The notes: a model not told the origin generated them from the letters alone. Positions 1 to 6,580 are shown, counted from the first letter of the stretch. The stretch: 7,151 nt of DNA from Desulfoplanes sp. (GCA_028708105.1 JAQVZR010000088.1:1-7151), one strand, 5' to 3'. Program-made: numbers and translations.

Positions 1-1164
1 GGCGGACAGGAAGAAAAAAAGGACTGGCTGGGTCAGGATTTTGAAACCATCACCGAGGCGGCCAAGGACACCGAGGTTCGCTGGTATATGTTCGGTGGAT
101 GGTCCCATGTGAACACCTGGGTCGATACCTGGGTCAAGGATCAGCTTCTTTCCCGGTACGGCATCCGTTTGGTCCGTGTGCCCATGGATGCCACGATATT
201 TATCAATAAACTGCTTAATGAAAAGGCCGCTGGAAAGTCCACAGGCTCCATCGATCTGGTGTGGATCAACGGAGAAAATTTTAAGAACGCCAAAGAATCC
301 GGCCTGCTGACAGGCCCTTTTACCTCCCTCTTGCCCAATTTTAACGCATTGATTGATCCGCGCAGCATTGCTTTTGATTTTGGCTATCCGGTTAAGGGAT
401 ATGAAGCCCCCTGGGGACGGGCTCAGTTTGTGTTTGAGTATGATACCGTAAAGGTTGATCCTGCGCCCCGGACCTTTGAGGAGCTCAAGACTTGGATCAT
501 AGCTCATCCAGGCAGATTTACCTATCCGCAGCCCCCGGATTTTACCGGGTCGGCCTTTGTGCGTCAGGTTTTTTATACGGTCACGGGCGGTGCATACCAA
601 TATATGGATGGCGAAAACCAGGCCTTGTTTGATAAAAAATCTCCTGAACTCTGGAAATGGTTGAACGATATCAAGCCTTATCTCTGGCAGCAGGGACGGG
701 TGTACCCAAAAGACAGCACGCAGCTGGATACCTTGTTTGCCCGGGGGGAGGTGGATATGTCCATGTCCTATCATCCTCCCCACGCCCAGACCAAAATCCT
801 GGAAGGCAGTTATCCGAATACGGTGCGTACCTTTGTGCTCCAGGATGGTTCCTTAGCCAACACCCATTTTCTGGCCATCCCTTTCAATGCTCCCAATGTC
901 CCTGGAGCTATGGTTGTCGCTAATTTTTTGATGTCCGTGGAGGCCCAATTGTCCAAGTACAGGCCTTCCCATTGGGGGGATTTTCCGGTCCTGGATATGA
1001 ATCGGATTGCCCCGCAGCAGGCCGCGGCTTTTGCCGCCGTCGATCTCGGACCGGCAACGCTGTCCGCAGCATTTTTGGCGCAATATGCTGTCCCAGAAAT
1101 TCCGTCCGGATATCTTGAAATGATTGAAAACGGATGGAATGAGAAGGTGTTACGGGAGAAATAA
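1..1164 (+). CDS. YnjB-like ABC transporter substrate-binding protein (5' end missing)
   Basis: This is the periplasmic solute-binding subunit of an ABC importer of the YnjBCD type; the substrate of that family is not established. The frame is open from base 1 and gives 387 codons before TAA, so the gene starts upstream and the signal peptide is not visible. Residues 14-34 (DFETITEAAKD, then RWYMFGGW) match the start of the mature YnjB fold. The family hallmark SIDLVWINGENF lies at residues 83-94, just after KAAG, and is followed by SGLLTGPF and FEYD. E. coli YnjB is a little under 400 residues, so only the N-terminal tip is likely lost. Two permease genes follow on the same strand, which supports an importer operon. 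An ATG at base 88 is internal to the conserved domain and is not the true start. The family call is firm; the substrate is unknown. Confidence 0.9.
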   Translation, partial: GGQEEKKDWLGQDFETITEAAKDTEVRWYMFGGWSHVNTWVDTWVKDQLLSRYGIRLVRVPMDATIFINKLLNEKAAGKSTGSIDLVWINGENFKNAKESGLLTGPFTSLLPNFNALIDPRSIAFDFGYPVKGYEAPWGRAQFVFEYDTVKVDPAPRTFEELKTWIIAHPGRFTYPQPPDFTGSAFVRQVFYTVTGGAYQYMDGENQALFDKKSPELWKWLNDIKPYLWQQGRVYPKDSTQLDTLFARGEVDMSMSYHPPHAQTKILEGSYPNTVRTFVLQDGSLANTHFLAIPFNAPNVPGAMVVANFLMSVEAQLSKYRPSHWGDFPVLDMNRIAPQQAAAFAAVDLGPATLSAAFLAQYAVPEIPSGYLEMIENGWNEKVLREK

Positions 1165-1223
1165 GGCGTGAAGCCTAGGGGCTCCCCTTGAGGATGTCCT
1201 TTCCAGAAAAATATCGGATAGCA

Positions 1224-2090
1224 ATGAAAACACAGACCCTCTTCCTGCATCTTTCCCCCCTGCTTATTCCGTATGTGAGCCTTTTTTGTGCAGGGGTGGT
1301 GTTGGCGGCTGTGCAGTCGGTAGGTCTGTGGAGCCCGGTCCCTTTGCCGTCGGGGCTTGGTGCGGCGTATACACGGCTTTGGTCCTCACCCTGGTTTTAT
1401 GAAATGTTCGGGTTTTCCCTCTATGTGGCCTTTGTTTCTGCTTTGCTGGCCACAGGGGGCGGAACCTTGCTGGCCTGCGGAATATGGGGGATGCCTGCGC
1501 TGCTGCGGAGGATGAGCGTTATATATAAGGCCACGCTCATTCTGCCCCATATTGCCATCGGATTTATTGTTCTGGTCTTCTGCAGCCAGACAGGTGTCCT
1601 GGCCTCTCTGGCCCGTTTGGTAGGGATGATCACCTTACCGGTTCAGTTTCCCAATATTTTGTACGGTGGCAATGGGTTTGGCCTGATCCTCGCTTATACC
1701 TACAAAGAAATACCCTTTGCCATTCTCATGGTCTTGGGACTTTTGGCCGGATTTGATCGTCGTCTCTTCGACTGCGCCCGGATGCTCGGCGCTTCCCGTG
1801 TCCGGATATTTTTTTGTATCCTTGTACCCTCTATCGCCCCGGCCATGCATTCGGCCTTTATCATTTTGTTTTTATATGCTTTCGGGGCTTTTGATATCCC
1901 GTATCTGCTGGGGGAGAGCAAGCCGGCAATGCTCAGTATCGAGGTCTATAATCTCTATTTTAAACGAGACCTGACCAACCGTCCTCTGGCCCTGGCTATG
2001 CTCATGCTGATGTTTTGTTTTTCCGTGCTGTTTATCATGATCTATTCACGGGTGGTTTCTTCTCTTACGGCCCGGGAGAGAAAACTGTGA
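1224..2090 (+). CDS. ABC transporter permease, first half of a YnjC-like pair
   Basis: This is an inner-membrane permease subunit, 288 residues, with about six hydrophobic segments (roughly 11-33, 64-88, 100-123, 151-175, 199-229 and 255-275). The cytoplasmic EAA-type loop that docks on the ATPase is at about 184-205 (CARMLGASRVRIF, then ILVPSIAPA), with the expected Gly and Pro. It corresponds to the N-terminal half of E. coli YnjC, which is one fused protein of about 511 residues. I chose the ATG at 1224 because GGA sits five bases upstream and the first membrane segment begins soon after. TTG 1188 (AGGGG six bases upstream) and ATG 1194 are in frame and would add 12 or 10 residues. The gene lies 59 bases after the binding-protein stop, and its TGA overlaps the GTG of the next permease. 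Confidence 0.88.
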   Translation: MKTQTLFLHLSPLLIPYVSLFCAGVVLAAVQSVGLWSPVPLPSGLGAAYTRLWSSPWFYEMFGFSLYVAFVSALLATGGGTLLACGIWGMPALLRRMSVIYKATLILPHIAIGFIVLVFCSQTGVLASLARLVGMITLPVQFPNILYGGNGFGLILAYTYKEIPFAILMVLGLLAGFDRRLFDCARMLGASRVRIFFCILVPSIAPAMHSAFIILFLYAFGAFDIPYLLGESKPAMLSIEVYNLYFKRDLTNRPLALAMLMLMFCFSVLFIMIYSRVVSSLTARERKL

Positions 2091-2875
2091 AACACGCGGT
2101 GCTTTTTGGGTTTCTTCTGCTCCTTTTTGTGTTCCCCCTTTTTGTGCTCGTGGGATATGCCCTGGATCCTGCATGGCGTTATCCTCAGCTGTTTCCGGAC
2201 CACATTGATTTTCGTTCCCTCTCGTTTCTTGTGCGCGAAGCCGGACCTCTGAGCCGGCATATGGGTGGGGCTCTCCTCTATTCTCTGTCTGCCGTCGTAA
2301 CGACCCTGGTCATGTGCTATGTCCCCGCCCGGATTCTTGCCCGGGTTCCTTTTTCCGGCAGAAATCTCCTGGAAGGGTTCTTACTTGCTCCGGCCCTGGT
2401 CCCTCCGATGACATTCGCCATGGGTCTGCATTTCATGTTTATCAAAATCGGCCTTGCAGATACTTTGCCCGGGGTCATCCTGGTCGTATCCATGTATAGC
2501 TATCCTTATATGCTGCGCGCTCTTATCGCCGGGTTTCAGGCCACGGGAGATGACTATGTCCTGTGTGCGGAAAATCTTGGAGCAGGAAGATGGACCCGAT
2601 TGATACGCATCGAATTCCCCATGCTGGTTCCTTCGATCATGGCCGGAGGAAGTGTGGTTTTTCTCGTTGCCTTTTCTGAATACTTTTTGGTGTTTTTGAT
2701 CGGAGGTGGGGCTGTTCCTTCGTTTACCGGTTATCTTTTTCCCTTGCTCTCCTCGTCGGACAGGTCTCTGGGATCGGCATTAACCCTGGTTTTTGTTTTT
2801 GTCCCGTTGATGCTCTTTGTGATGATGGAATGGTTTGTGGGTCGGGCATACCGGCGCATGGGCCTGGACGTTTGA
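2087..2875 (+). CDS. ABC transporter permease, second half of a YnjC-like pair
   Basis: This is the second inner-membrane permease subunit, 262 residues, with about six hydrophobic segments starting immediately at residue 4. The EAA-type ATPase-docking loop is at about 160-184 (CAENLGAGRWTRLIRI, then FPMLVPSI), followed by a strongly hydrophobic stretch. I chose GTG 2087: it shares GTGA with the upstream stop, has GGGAGAGA about five bases before it, and gives a clean MKHAVLFGFLLLL N-terminus. A TTG 24 codons earlier (2015) lies inside the upstream gene and would add a non-membrane tail. The 4-base overlap implies translational coupling, so equal amounts of the two permeases are likely. Together the two proteins total about 550 residues, close to the fused YnjC of enterobacteria. 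No ATPase gene follows; the strand switches to hsp20. Confidence 0.88.
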   Translation: MKHAVLFGFLLLLFVFPLFVLVGYALDPAWRYPQLFPDHIDFRSLSFLVREAGPLSRHMGGALLYSLSAVVTTLVMCYVPARILARVPFSGRNLLEGFLLAPALVPPMTFAMGLHFMFIKIGLADTLPGVILVVSMYSYPYMLRALIAGFQATGDDYVLCAENLGAGRWTRLIRIEFPMLVPSIMAGGSVVFLVAFSEYFLVFLIGGGAVPSFTGYLFPLLSSSDRSLGSALTLVFVFVPLMLFVMMEWFVGRAYRRMGLDV

Positions 2876-2935
2876 TACCTTGGAGCAATTATTGTGGTGA
2901 AACGAGTGGGGGGAAGATTTATTTTTAGAACAAAA

Positions 2936-2972
2936 AAGACTCCTGTGGGCAGATGCGGCCCACGGGAGTCTT
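2936..2972 (-). terminator. Rho-independent terminator of the hsp20 unit, between convergent genes
   Basis: A 15-bp stem (2936-2950 with 2958-2972, one G-U wobble) closes a 7-base loop. Read on the - strand, the hairpin runs straight into a T-rich tract (2932-2937), as expected for the end of hsp20, whose stop is 24 bases upstream of the stem. On the + strand the following bases (CCTCGTTGT) are poorly T-rich, so it would end the permease transcript less efficiently, though the stem may still act in both directions. Confidence 0.85.
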
Positions 2973-2996
2973 CCTCGTTGTATATGTAAGCAGAAT

Positions 2997-3446
2997 TTAT
3001 GAAGTTATTTCGATTTTTTTAGCCTTGGCAACCTCTGATTTGGGTAGGGTAATGGTCAAGATACCTTTATCGTATTGGGCTTTGATTGCTTCCTCTTTGA
3101 TACCTGCGCTCAGGGGAAGAGAGCGGTAGAAGGAACCGTAACTTCTTTCAATACGGTGATAGTTTTCTTTTTTCTTTTCATCCTCGAACTTCTTTTCCCC
3201 CTTGATGATCAGCATACCGTTTGCCATGGAAATGTCGATGTCCTTGGGTTCCATGCCGGGAATCTCTGCCTTGACCGTGATGTTTTTTTCGTCTTCACTG
3301 ATATCAAGGGCAGGAAACTGTGCCTCGTTTGTCATAGGAAAATCAAAAGGACTTTTCCAGAAGTCTTCCATGAGATCGGCAATACTGAGGGGACGTTTGG
3401 CTGCAAGGGAACCTTTTTTGAGTTCTGGCAAAAAATTTCTGAACAT
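2997..3446 (-). CDS. Small heat shock protein, Hsp20/alpha-crystallin family
   Basis: This is an ATP-independent holdase chaperone that binds unfolding proteins in the cytoplasm as large oligomers. It has 149 residues, typical for a bacterial class A Hsp20. A short variable N-terminal region (1-42) is followed by the alpha-crystallin domain (about 43-137): FPALDISEDEKNITVKAEIPG at the front, and the diagnostic YDKGILTITLPK near 125-136. The C-terminal tail carries an I-x-I motif (IEI, 145-147) used for oligomer assembly. The ATG has AGAAGG about seven bases upstream. The gene lies 84 bases downstream of the HPr gene on the same strand, so read-through is possible. I see no CIRCE element and no convincing sigma-32 promoter; a dyad in the gap could be regulatory. 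A terminator lies just past the stop codon. Confidence 0.95.
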   Translation of the reverse strand: MFRNFLPELKKGSLAAKRPLSIADLMEDFWKSPFDFPMTNEAQFPALDISEDEKNITVKAEIPGMEPKDIDISMANGMLIIKGEKKFEDEKKKENYHRIERSYGSFYRSLPLSAGIKEEAIKAQYDKGILTITLPKSEVAKAKKIEITS

Positions 3447-3493
3447 GACGCTACCTTCTTGGTGTAGATGTAAAGTAATTCTTTAAACCTTTT

Positions 3494-3516
3494 CCTGTGC
3501 ACGCACTGTGTACAGG
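3494..3516 (-). promoter_or_regulatory. Dyad (hairpin) in the hsp20 leader
   Basis: CCTGTGCA (3494-3501) and TGTACAGG (3509-3516) form an 8-bp stem with one G-T wobble around a 7-base loop. It sits 48 bases upstream of the hsp20 ATG, between HPr and hsp20. On the - strand it is followed by a purine run (GGAAAAGG), so it is not an intrinsic terminator. It may be an operator or an mRNA structure that limits read-through or stabilises the hsp20 message. The role is inferred only. Confidence 0.35.
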
Positions 3517-3530
3517 AGGAGATTGCTTAA

Positions 3531-3833
3531 TTAAATAATCATTCGATCTTTTTTGTCAACGAGATGCTCAAACAATGTGTGGATATGTTCCATGGCTTCC
3601 CGGGCATCGTGCCCACGTATTTGTATGGTGATGATGGCCTTGTAGGGGATTGCCAGACATAAAATGTCCAGGATGCTTTTGGCATTGGCCTGCTTGTTAT
3701 CGGCGATGATCACGATGTCTGCCTGGAATTGTTGGGCTGTCTGGGCAATGAGTGCTGCCGGGCGGGCGTGGAGCCCCATCTTATTTTTTACACGTATGGA
3801 TCGTTCAAGGGTATCGTCTCGTTGTGTCGTCAT
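3531..3833 (-). CDS. Phosphocarrier protein HPr
   Basis: This is the small cytoplasmic phosphocarrier of the sugar phosphotransferase system (PTS). It takes phosphate from PEP via enzyme I and passes it to EIIA proteins or regulators. It has 100 residues, slightly longer than the usual 85-90, with about seven extra residues at the N-terminus. The active-site motif MGLHARPA places the phosphorylated histidine at His22. The second HPr signature is ANAKSILDILCLAI at about 49-62, with Ser53 at the position of the regulatory serine 46 used by HPr kinase. Upstream, ATG 3833 is the only usable start before an in-frame stop; its ribosome site is weak (AGG). No enzyme I, EII or HPr kinase gene is adjacent, so it may serve regulation or an EII set elsewhere. 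Hsp20 lies downstream on the same strand. Confidence 0.93.
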   Translation of the reverse strand: MTTQRDDTLERSIRVKNKMGLHARPAALIAQTAQQFQADIVIIADNKQANAKSILDILCLAIPYKAIITIQIRGHDAREAMEHIHTLFEHLVDKKDRMII

Positions 3834-3888
3834 GGACCTGGCCGTTGGTTTGGCACCCTGGAAGGTACGGTTCGAAGATACAGGTGCT

Positions 3889-3908
3889 AGAATATCATGA
3901 GATATTCT
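3889..3908. promoter_or_regulatory. 20-bp perfect dyad upstream of the HPr gene
   Basis: AGAATATC (3889-3896) and GATATTCT (3901-3908) are perfect 8-bp arms around the 4-base loop ATGA. The element is about 56 bases upstream of the HPr start codon, in the probable leader or promoter region. Its size and symmetry fit a dimeric repressor operator; as RNA it would be a weak AU-rich hairpin. No known regulator motif is recognised. Confidence 0.4.
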
Positions 3909-3968
3909 TGTTTAGGCTGTGGAATTATTCGGGTCGCGTGCTCGGAGGAACAAAGCCTTTAAATCTAT

Positions 3969-3984
3969 AGCAGCGTTAATGCCA
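3969..3984 (-). promoter_or_regulatory. Possible sigma-54 (-24/-12) promoter for the HPr gene
   Basis: On the - strand the sequence TGGCATTAACGCTGCT matches the sigma-54 pattern TGGCAC-N5-TTGCW, with the GG and GC pairs at the right spacing; it differs at TGGCA(T) and the first base of the -12 box. Transcription would begin near 3957, leaving a leader of about 120 bases before HPr. Single sigma-54 matches occur by chance, so this is a candidate only. Confidence 0.3.
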
Positions 3985-4015
3985 GGAAGAGGGTTTTTAT
4001 AATCAGTTTATATCC

Positions 4016-4090
4016 TTGTCTTTTTTATATAAAAAAGACGAAACATTGCTCAGATTGTCTTATTTTTTTACACAATGTCATTTTTTTTAA
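4016..4090. repeat. AT-rich element: 22-bp palindrome plus three TGTC/T-tract repeats
   Basis: A perfect 22-bp palindrome at 4018-4039 (GTC, six T, ATAT, six A, GAC) overlaps the first of three similar units, each TGTC followed within a few bases by a T-tract. The TGTC cores are at 4017, 4056 and 4076, so the gaps are 39 and 20 bases, close to whole helical turns. The block lies in the divergent gap between HPr and the nicotinamidase gene. It could be a binding array for a regulator or a bent, nucleoid-protein-bound site. The hairpin is too AT-rich to be a convincing terminator. Confidence 0.4.
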
Positions 4091-4147
4091 GGGCCTGAAT
4101 GCGTATAGCGTGCGCAAAAAATCAGGACAACCGCTAGATAACTGGAT

Positions 4148-4157
4148 AGGGGAGGAG
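4148..4157 (+). promoter_or_regulatory. Strong ribosome binding site that sets the TTG start of the nicotinamidase gene
   Basis: AGGGGAGGAG carries a full GGAGG core (4151-4155), six bases before TTG 4162. There is no ATG that would give a full-length isochorismatase fold, so this site fixes the non-standard TTG start. Confidence 0.8.
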
Positions 4158-4161
4158 ACAA

Positions 4162-4686
4162 TTGAAACAGGCGTTACTTATCATTGATATGCTTAACGAT
4201 TTTGTTCTGGAACAAGGCGCGTTGGAGGTCCCCCGAACTCGGGCTATCTTATCTGCAGTCAAACAAAAATTGTGGGAATTTCGCAGCCGGAAGCAGCCCG
4301 TGCTGTATATCTGCGATGCTCATGAACCGGACGATAAAGAATTTGAGCGCATGGGCTGGCCTCCCCATGCACTGGCCGGTACTCCAGGGGCCAGGGTGGT
4401 AGATGATCTTGCTCCGGAGGTGGGTGAACCGGTTGTCTTTAAACAAACCTATTCAGGTTTTTTCCAGACGGATTTGGAGATGCTTTTACAAAAGCTGGAG
4501 GTGCAGGAATTGGTCCTGGTTGGTTGTGTAACCAATATCTGCGTGCTGTATACAGCTGCGGATGCCGTCATGCGGGGATATCGTGTCCAGGTACCCGTGT
4601 CGTGTGTGGCTGATATTATCAGAGCCGATGGAGAATTTGCTTTGGCCCAGATGAAAGGAATCCTGGGGGTCAGGCTGGAGAAATAG
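4162..4686 (+). CDS. pncA: Nicotinamidase-type cysteine hydrolase (isochorismatase family)
   Basis: The likely reaction is nicotinamide to nicotinate plus ammonia, the first step of the Preiss-Handler NAD salvage route, in the cytoplasm. The protein has 174 residues, shorter than E. coli PncA (about 210) but normal for this superfamily. The catalytic triad is visible: Asp9 (IIDMLNDF), Lys94 (VFKQTYSGF) and Cys127 (GCVTNICV, the segment with the usual cis-peptide). The metal ligands typical of nicotinamidases are also present: Asp52 and His54 (DAH) and His69 (WPPHALAGTPGA). That metal site favours nicotinamidase over a plain isochorismatase. TTG is the start, fixed by a strong ribosome site. 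A convergent gene for nicotinate phosphoribosyltransferase, the next step in the route, lies 469 bases downstream and supports the call. A related amidase with another substrate cannot be excluded. Confidence 0.82.
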   Translation: MKQALLIIDMLNDFVLEQGALEVPRTRAILSAVKQKLWEFRSRKQPVLYICDAHEPDDKEFERMGWPPHALAGTPGARVVDDLAPEVGEPVVFKQTYSGFFQTDLEMLLQKLEVQELVLVGCVTNICVLYTAADAVMRGYRVQVPVSCVADIIRADGEFALAQMKGILGVRLEK

Positions 4687-4745
4687 CTGTACATAGAGGA
4701 ATTTTTCAGGCGGTGGATGAGGATTGTTACCGGCTGGAATTTTAC

Positions 4746-4789
4746 AATAAATAGCCTGAGACAGTAGGTACTGCCTCAGGCTATTTATT
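4746..4789 (+). terminator. Strong hairpin terminator after the nicotinamidase gene, probably bidirectional
   Basis: Arms 4746-4760 and 4775-4789 pair perfectly over 15 bp (GC core AGCCTGAG with CTCAGGCT, AT-rich base). After one A/C mismatch, CAGTA and TACTG extend the stem, leaving a very small loop. The AT-rich base of the stem and TATTATACTGATTTTT downstream supply the weak U-rich pairing on the + strand. The symmetrical base means it could also stop transcripts arriving from the - strand gene at 5156-6580. Confidence 0.8.
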
Positions 4790-5155
4790 ATACTGATTTT
4801 TGGCCTATATACATGGGGGTTATGCATGAGCTGTGTCGGAAAAAGTGAGGATGCGGTCCTTATTTTAATGGTGTGTTCCTCACTGGCACATCTATCCATG
4901 TAGAGTGAGAAATCGGGTTAAAAAAGTTGAGGGAGACCCGCTTCCCCGTCCTGTACGGAAAATGCAGGACCGCAGACATTGATTTCCGTCCAAGTATACA
5001 ACAAACTCCCATTAATCAGTTTCTATGCATATTTTTGTTTTCCGTCCACCTTGGGAACGATCTAAAAATGTAATCTGGATCGTACTTTTGTTTGAATTTA
5101 TAGTATATCTATTTGAAAATATTGTTTTTTTAAAAATATAGTGAAGGGTGAACCG
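4790..5155. other. Gene-free convergent gap with nested inverted repeats
   Basis: I see no convincing gene in these 366 bases. Inverted repeats cluster at 4844-4974: AGTGAGGA/TCCTCACT (4844-4851 with 4877-4884), CTCACT/AGTGAG (4879-4884 with 4904-4909, competing with the first), CGGGT/ACCCG (4914-4918 with 4936-4940), GTCCTGTA/TGCAGGAC (4948-4955 with 4963-4970, one wobble) and TGCGGTCCT/AGGACCGCA (4852-4860 with 4966-4974). Further right are two copies of TTTCCGTCCA (4983, 5039), a spaced dyad ACGATC/GATCGT (5057-5083) and a very AT-rich run (about 5083-5145). There is no clear intrinsic terminator right after the - strand gene. The region may be an untranslated structured RNA or a long 3' UTR. 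Confidence 0.4.
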
Positions 5156-6580
5156 TCATTTCTGATATTCCATCAGCAGCTGTGTCCGTAAATCATTCAG
5201 GCCTTTGCTGATGGCTACCTTGTAAAGATGTGGGTTTAACAGCCGCAGAGAGCCTTCAGGCAGGCAGCGTAATTGTTCGGCACAGCGATCGGCCAGCACT
5301 GCAAGGTCGGCATCGGCGTGGGTTATGTTCCCGTTTTCCATGACCGTCTGCCTGATGGATACAAACTGGACATTTTCCGGAATGGTCCTGCTGCGTAGCT
5401 GGGGGGCTGAGGGATCAAAGACCCGGTCCCCGTGAGCGATTTTTTCGTCTTCCAGAGAAATAACATCCATGAAAAAGGTGCCGTCCGGATAGACCAGACG
5501 CCAGAGTTTTTTTCTGTCCGGAAGGGTGAGCTTTAACGGATCATTGGTGATTTTCAGTTTGGGCTTGCCGTTGCATCGTGCAAGTTTATACACTCCCCCC
5601 AGGGCCCCGCCGCCTTTCCCGCTGCATGTGGCCAGGCGCGTGCCCACGCCCCATATATCTACGCATCCCCCTTCCCGGTTAACTGAGTCAATGACATATT
5701 CATCCAGATCGCTGGAGGCCGTGATCAGAACATCCGGAAAGCCCGCCTTGTCAAATGCATGTCTGACTTCTTTACTCAGGTACGCCAGATCACCTGAATC
5801 CAGCCTGATTCCCGTCAGTTCTTGCCCCTGGGCACGCATTTCCCGGGCGACGGTGAGCGCATTGGGAAGGCCGCTTTGCAGCGTATCGTAGGTGTCGATA
5901 AGCAGAATGCAGTTATGGGGGAAGCATCGTGCATAGGCCCTAAATGCTGTCAGCTCGTCGGGAAAACTCATAATCCAGCTGTGGGCGTGGGTCCCTTTGA
6001 CAGGGATGCCGAATTCTTTGCCTGCCCAGATATTACTCGTACTCCGGACCCCGCCGATATAGGAGGCTCTGGCTACACTGAGTCCCCCATCCGGCCCCTG
6101 GGCTCTGCGCAGTCCGAATTCAAGCACTGTTTTGTTTCCGGCCGCAGTTGTGACCCGAGCGGCCTTGGTGGCTACCAGGGTCTGGAAGTTGATAAAATTG
6201 AGCAATGCGGCCTCGATATATTGCGTTTCTGCAAGGGTTCCCTCCACTGTGATCAGGGGTTCCTTAGGGAAAACACAGGTACCTTCAGGCATCGCCGTAA
6301 CCTTTCCCCGGAAACGAAAACTTTTTAGAAACTCGAGGAATTCAGGCTTGAATTCACCAAGACGTTGCAGGTATGCGATATCCTCTGCACCAAATTGCAG
6401 GTTCGACAGGAAGTTGAGTGCAGGTTCGAGTCCTGCGAAAATTGCATAGTTGCCCTGGAATGGAGGATCGCGAAAGTAGACGTCGAATGTTGCGGGATGA
6501 TCGTGGATGCCTTCAGCAAAATATCCTGCAAGCATGGTTAATTGATAAAAATCGGCAAAGAGAGGGGAGTAGGTCAGCAT
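5156..6580 (-). CDS. pncB: Nicotinate phosphoribosyltransferase, long form
   Basis: This cytoplasmic enzyme joins nicotinate and PRPP to make nicotinate mononucleotide, coupled to ATP hydrolysis, the committed step of Preiss-Handler NAD salvage. From ATG 6580 it has 474 residues, fitting the long bacterial class. Family signatures in order: [14 protein letters not shown] near the N-terminus; [33 protein letters not shown] (about 196-206, containing the His of the phosphorylated active-site loop); DTYDTLQSG (229-237); [14 protein letters not shown] (258-271); SSDLDEYVI; and [12 protein letters not shown] (308-319). An in-frame TTG at 6658 would add 26 residues, but it has no ribosome site and the extension is not family-like. 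ATG 6580 has only a weak GGAAT upstream. The gene is convergent with the nicotinamidase gene, which supplies its substrate. No intrinsic terminator is evident immediately after the stop. Confidence 0.93.
   Translation of the reverse strand: MLTYSPLFADFYQLTMLAGYFAEGIHDHPATFDVYFRDPPFQGNYAIFAGLEPALNFLSNLQFGAEDIAYLQRLGEFKPEFLEFLKSFRFRGKVTAMPEGTCVFPKEPLITVEGTLAETQYIEAALLNFINFQTLVATKAARVTTAAGNKTVLEFGLRRAQGPDGGLSVARASYIGGVRSTSNIWAGKEFGIPVKGTHAHSWIMSFPDELTAFRAYARCFPHNCILLIDTYDTLQSGLPNALTVAREMRAQGQELTGIRLDSGDLAYLSKEVRHAFDKAGFPDVLITASSDLDEYVIDSVNREGGCVDIWGVGTRLATCSGKGGGALGGVYKLARCNGKPKLKITNDPLKLTLPDRKKLWRLVYPDGTFFMDVISLEDEKIAHGDRVFDPSAPQLRSRTIPENVQFVSIRQTVMENGNITHADADLAVLADRCAEQLRCLPEGSLRLLNPHLYKVAISKGLNDLRTQLLMEYQK

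Noticed and set aside
1177..1188. Small hairpin AGGGG/CCCCT between the binding protein and permease
   Set aside because: The arms leave a two-base loop, so only about 4 bp can form, and there is no T-tract; it is more likely the ribosome-site region.
810..1250. 146-codon - strand ORF over the binding-protein gene end
   Set aside because: It is antisense to a clear YnjB-like gene, has no recognisable motif and runs across the gene boundary.
2015..2086. Longer start (TTG 2015) for the second permease
   Set aside because: It lies inside the first permease gene and adds a non-family N-terminal tail; GTG 2087 has a ribosome site and the typical GTGA overlap.
4094..4126. Hairpin-like pairing (CCTGA/TCAGG plus TGCG/CGCA) in the nicotinamidase leader, considered as a riboswitch
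   Set aside because: The stems are only 4-5 bp with large internal gaps, and it does not match the NAD or preQ1 riboswitch patterns that I know.
4826..4903. 25-codon ORF after the nicotinamidase terminator with GGGGG upstream
   Set aside because: It is too short, has no recognisable peptide features and lies within the inverted-repeat cluster; the G-run alone is not enough.
6420..6436. Perfect tRNA T-arm look-alike (GCAGG, TTCGAGT, CCTGC)
   Set aside because: It lies inside the conserved coding region of pncB (around GLEPALNF), and no acceptor, D-arm or anticodon arm can be drawn around it.
5526..6449. Several + strand ORFs (121, 168 and 105 codons) opposite pncB
   Set aside because: They are frame shadows of a well-conserved gene on the - strand, with low-complexity or unrecognisable products.
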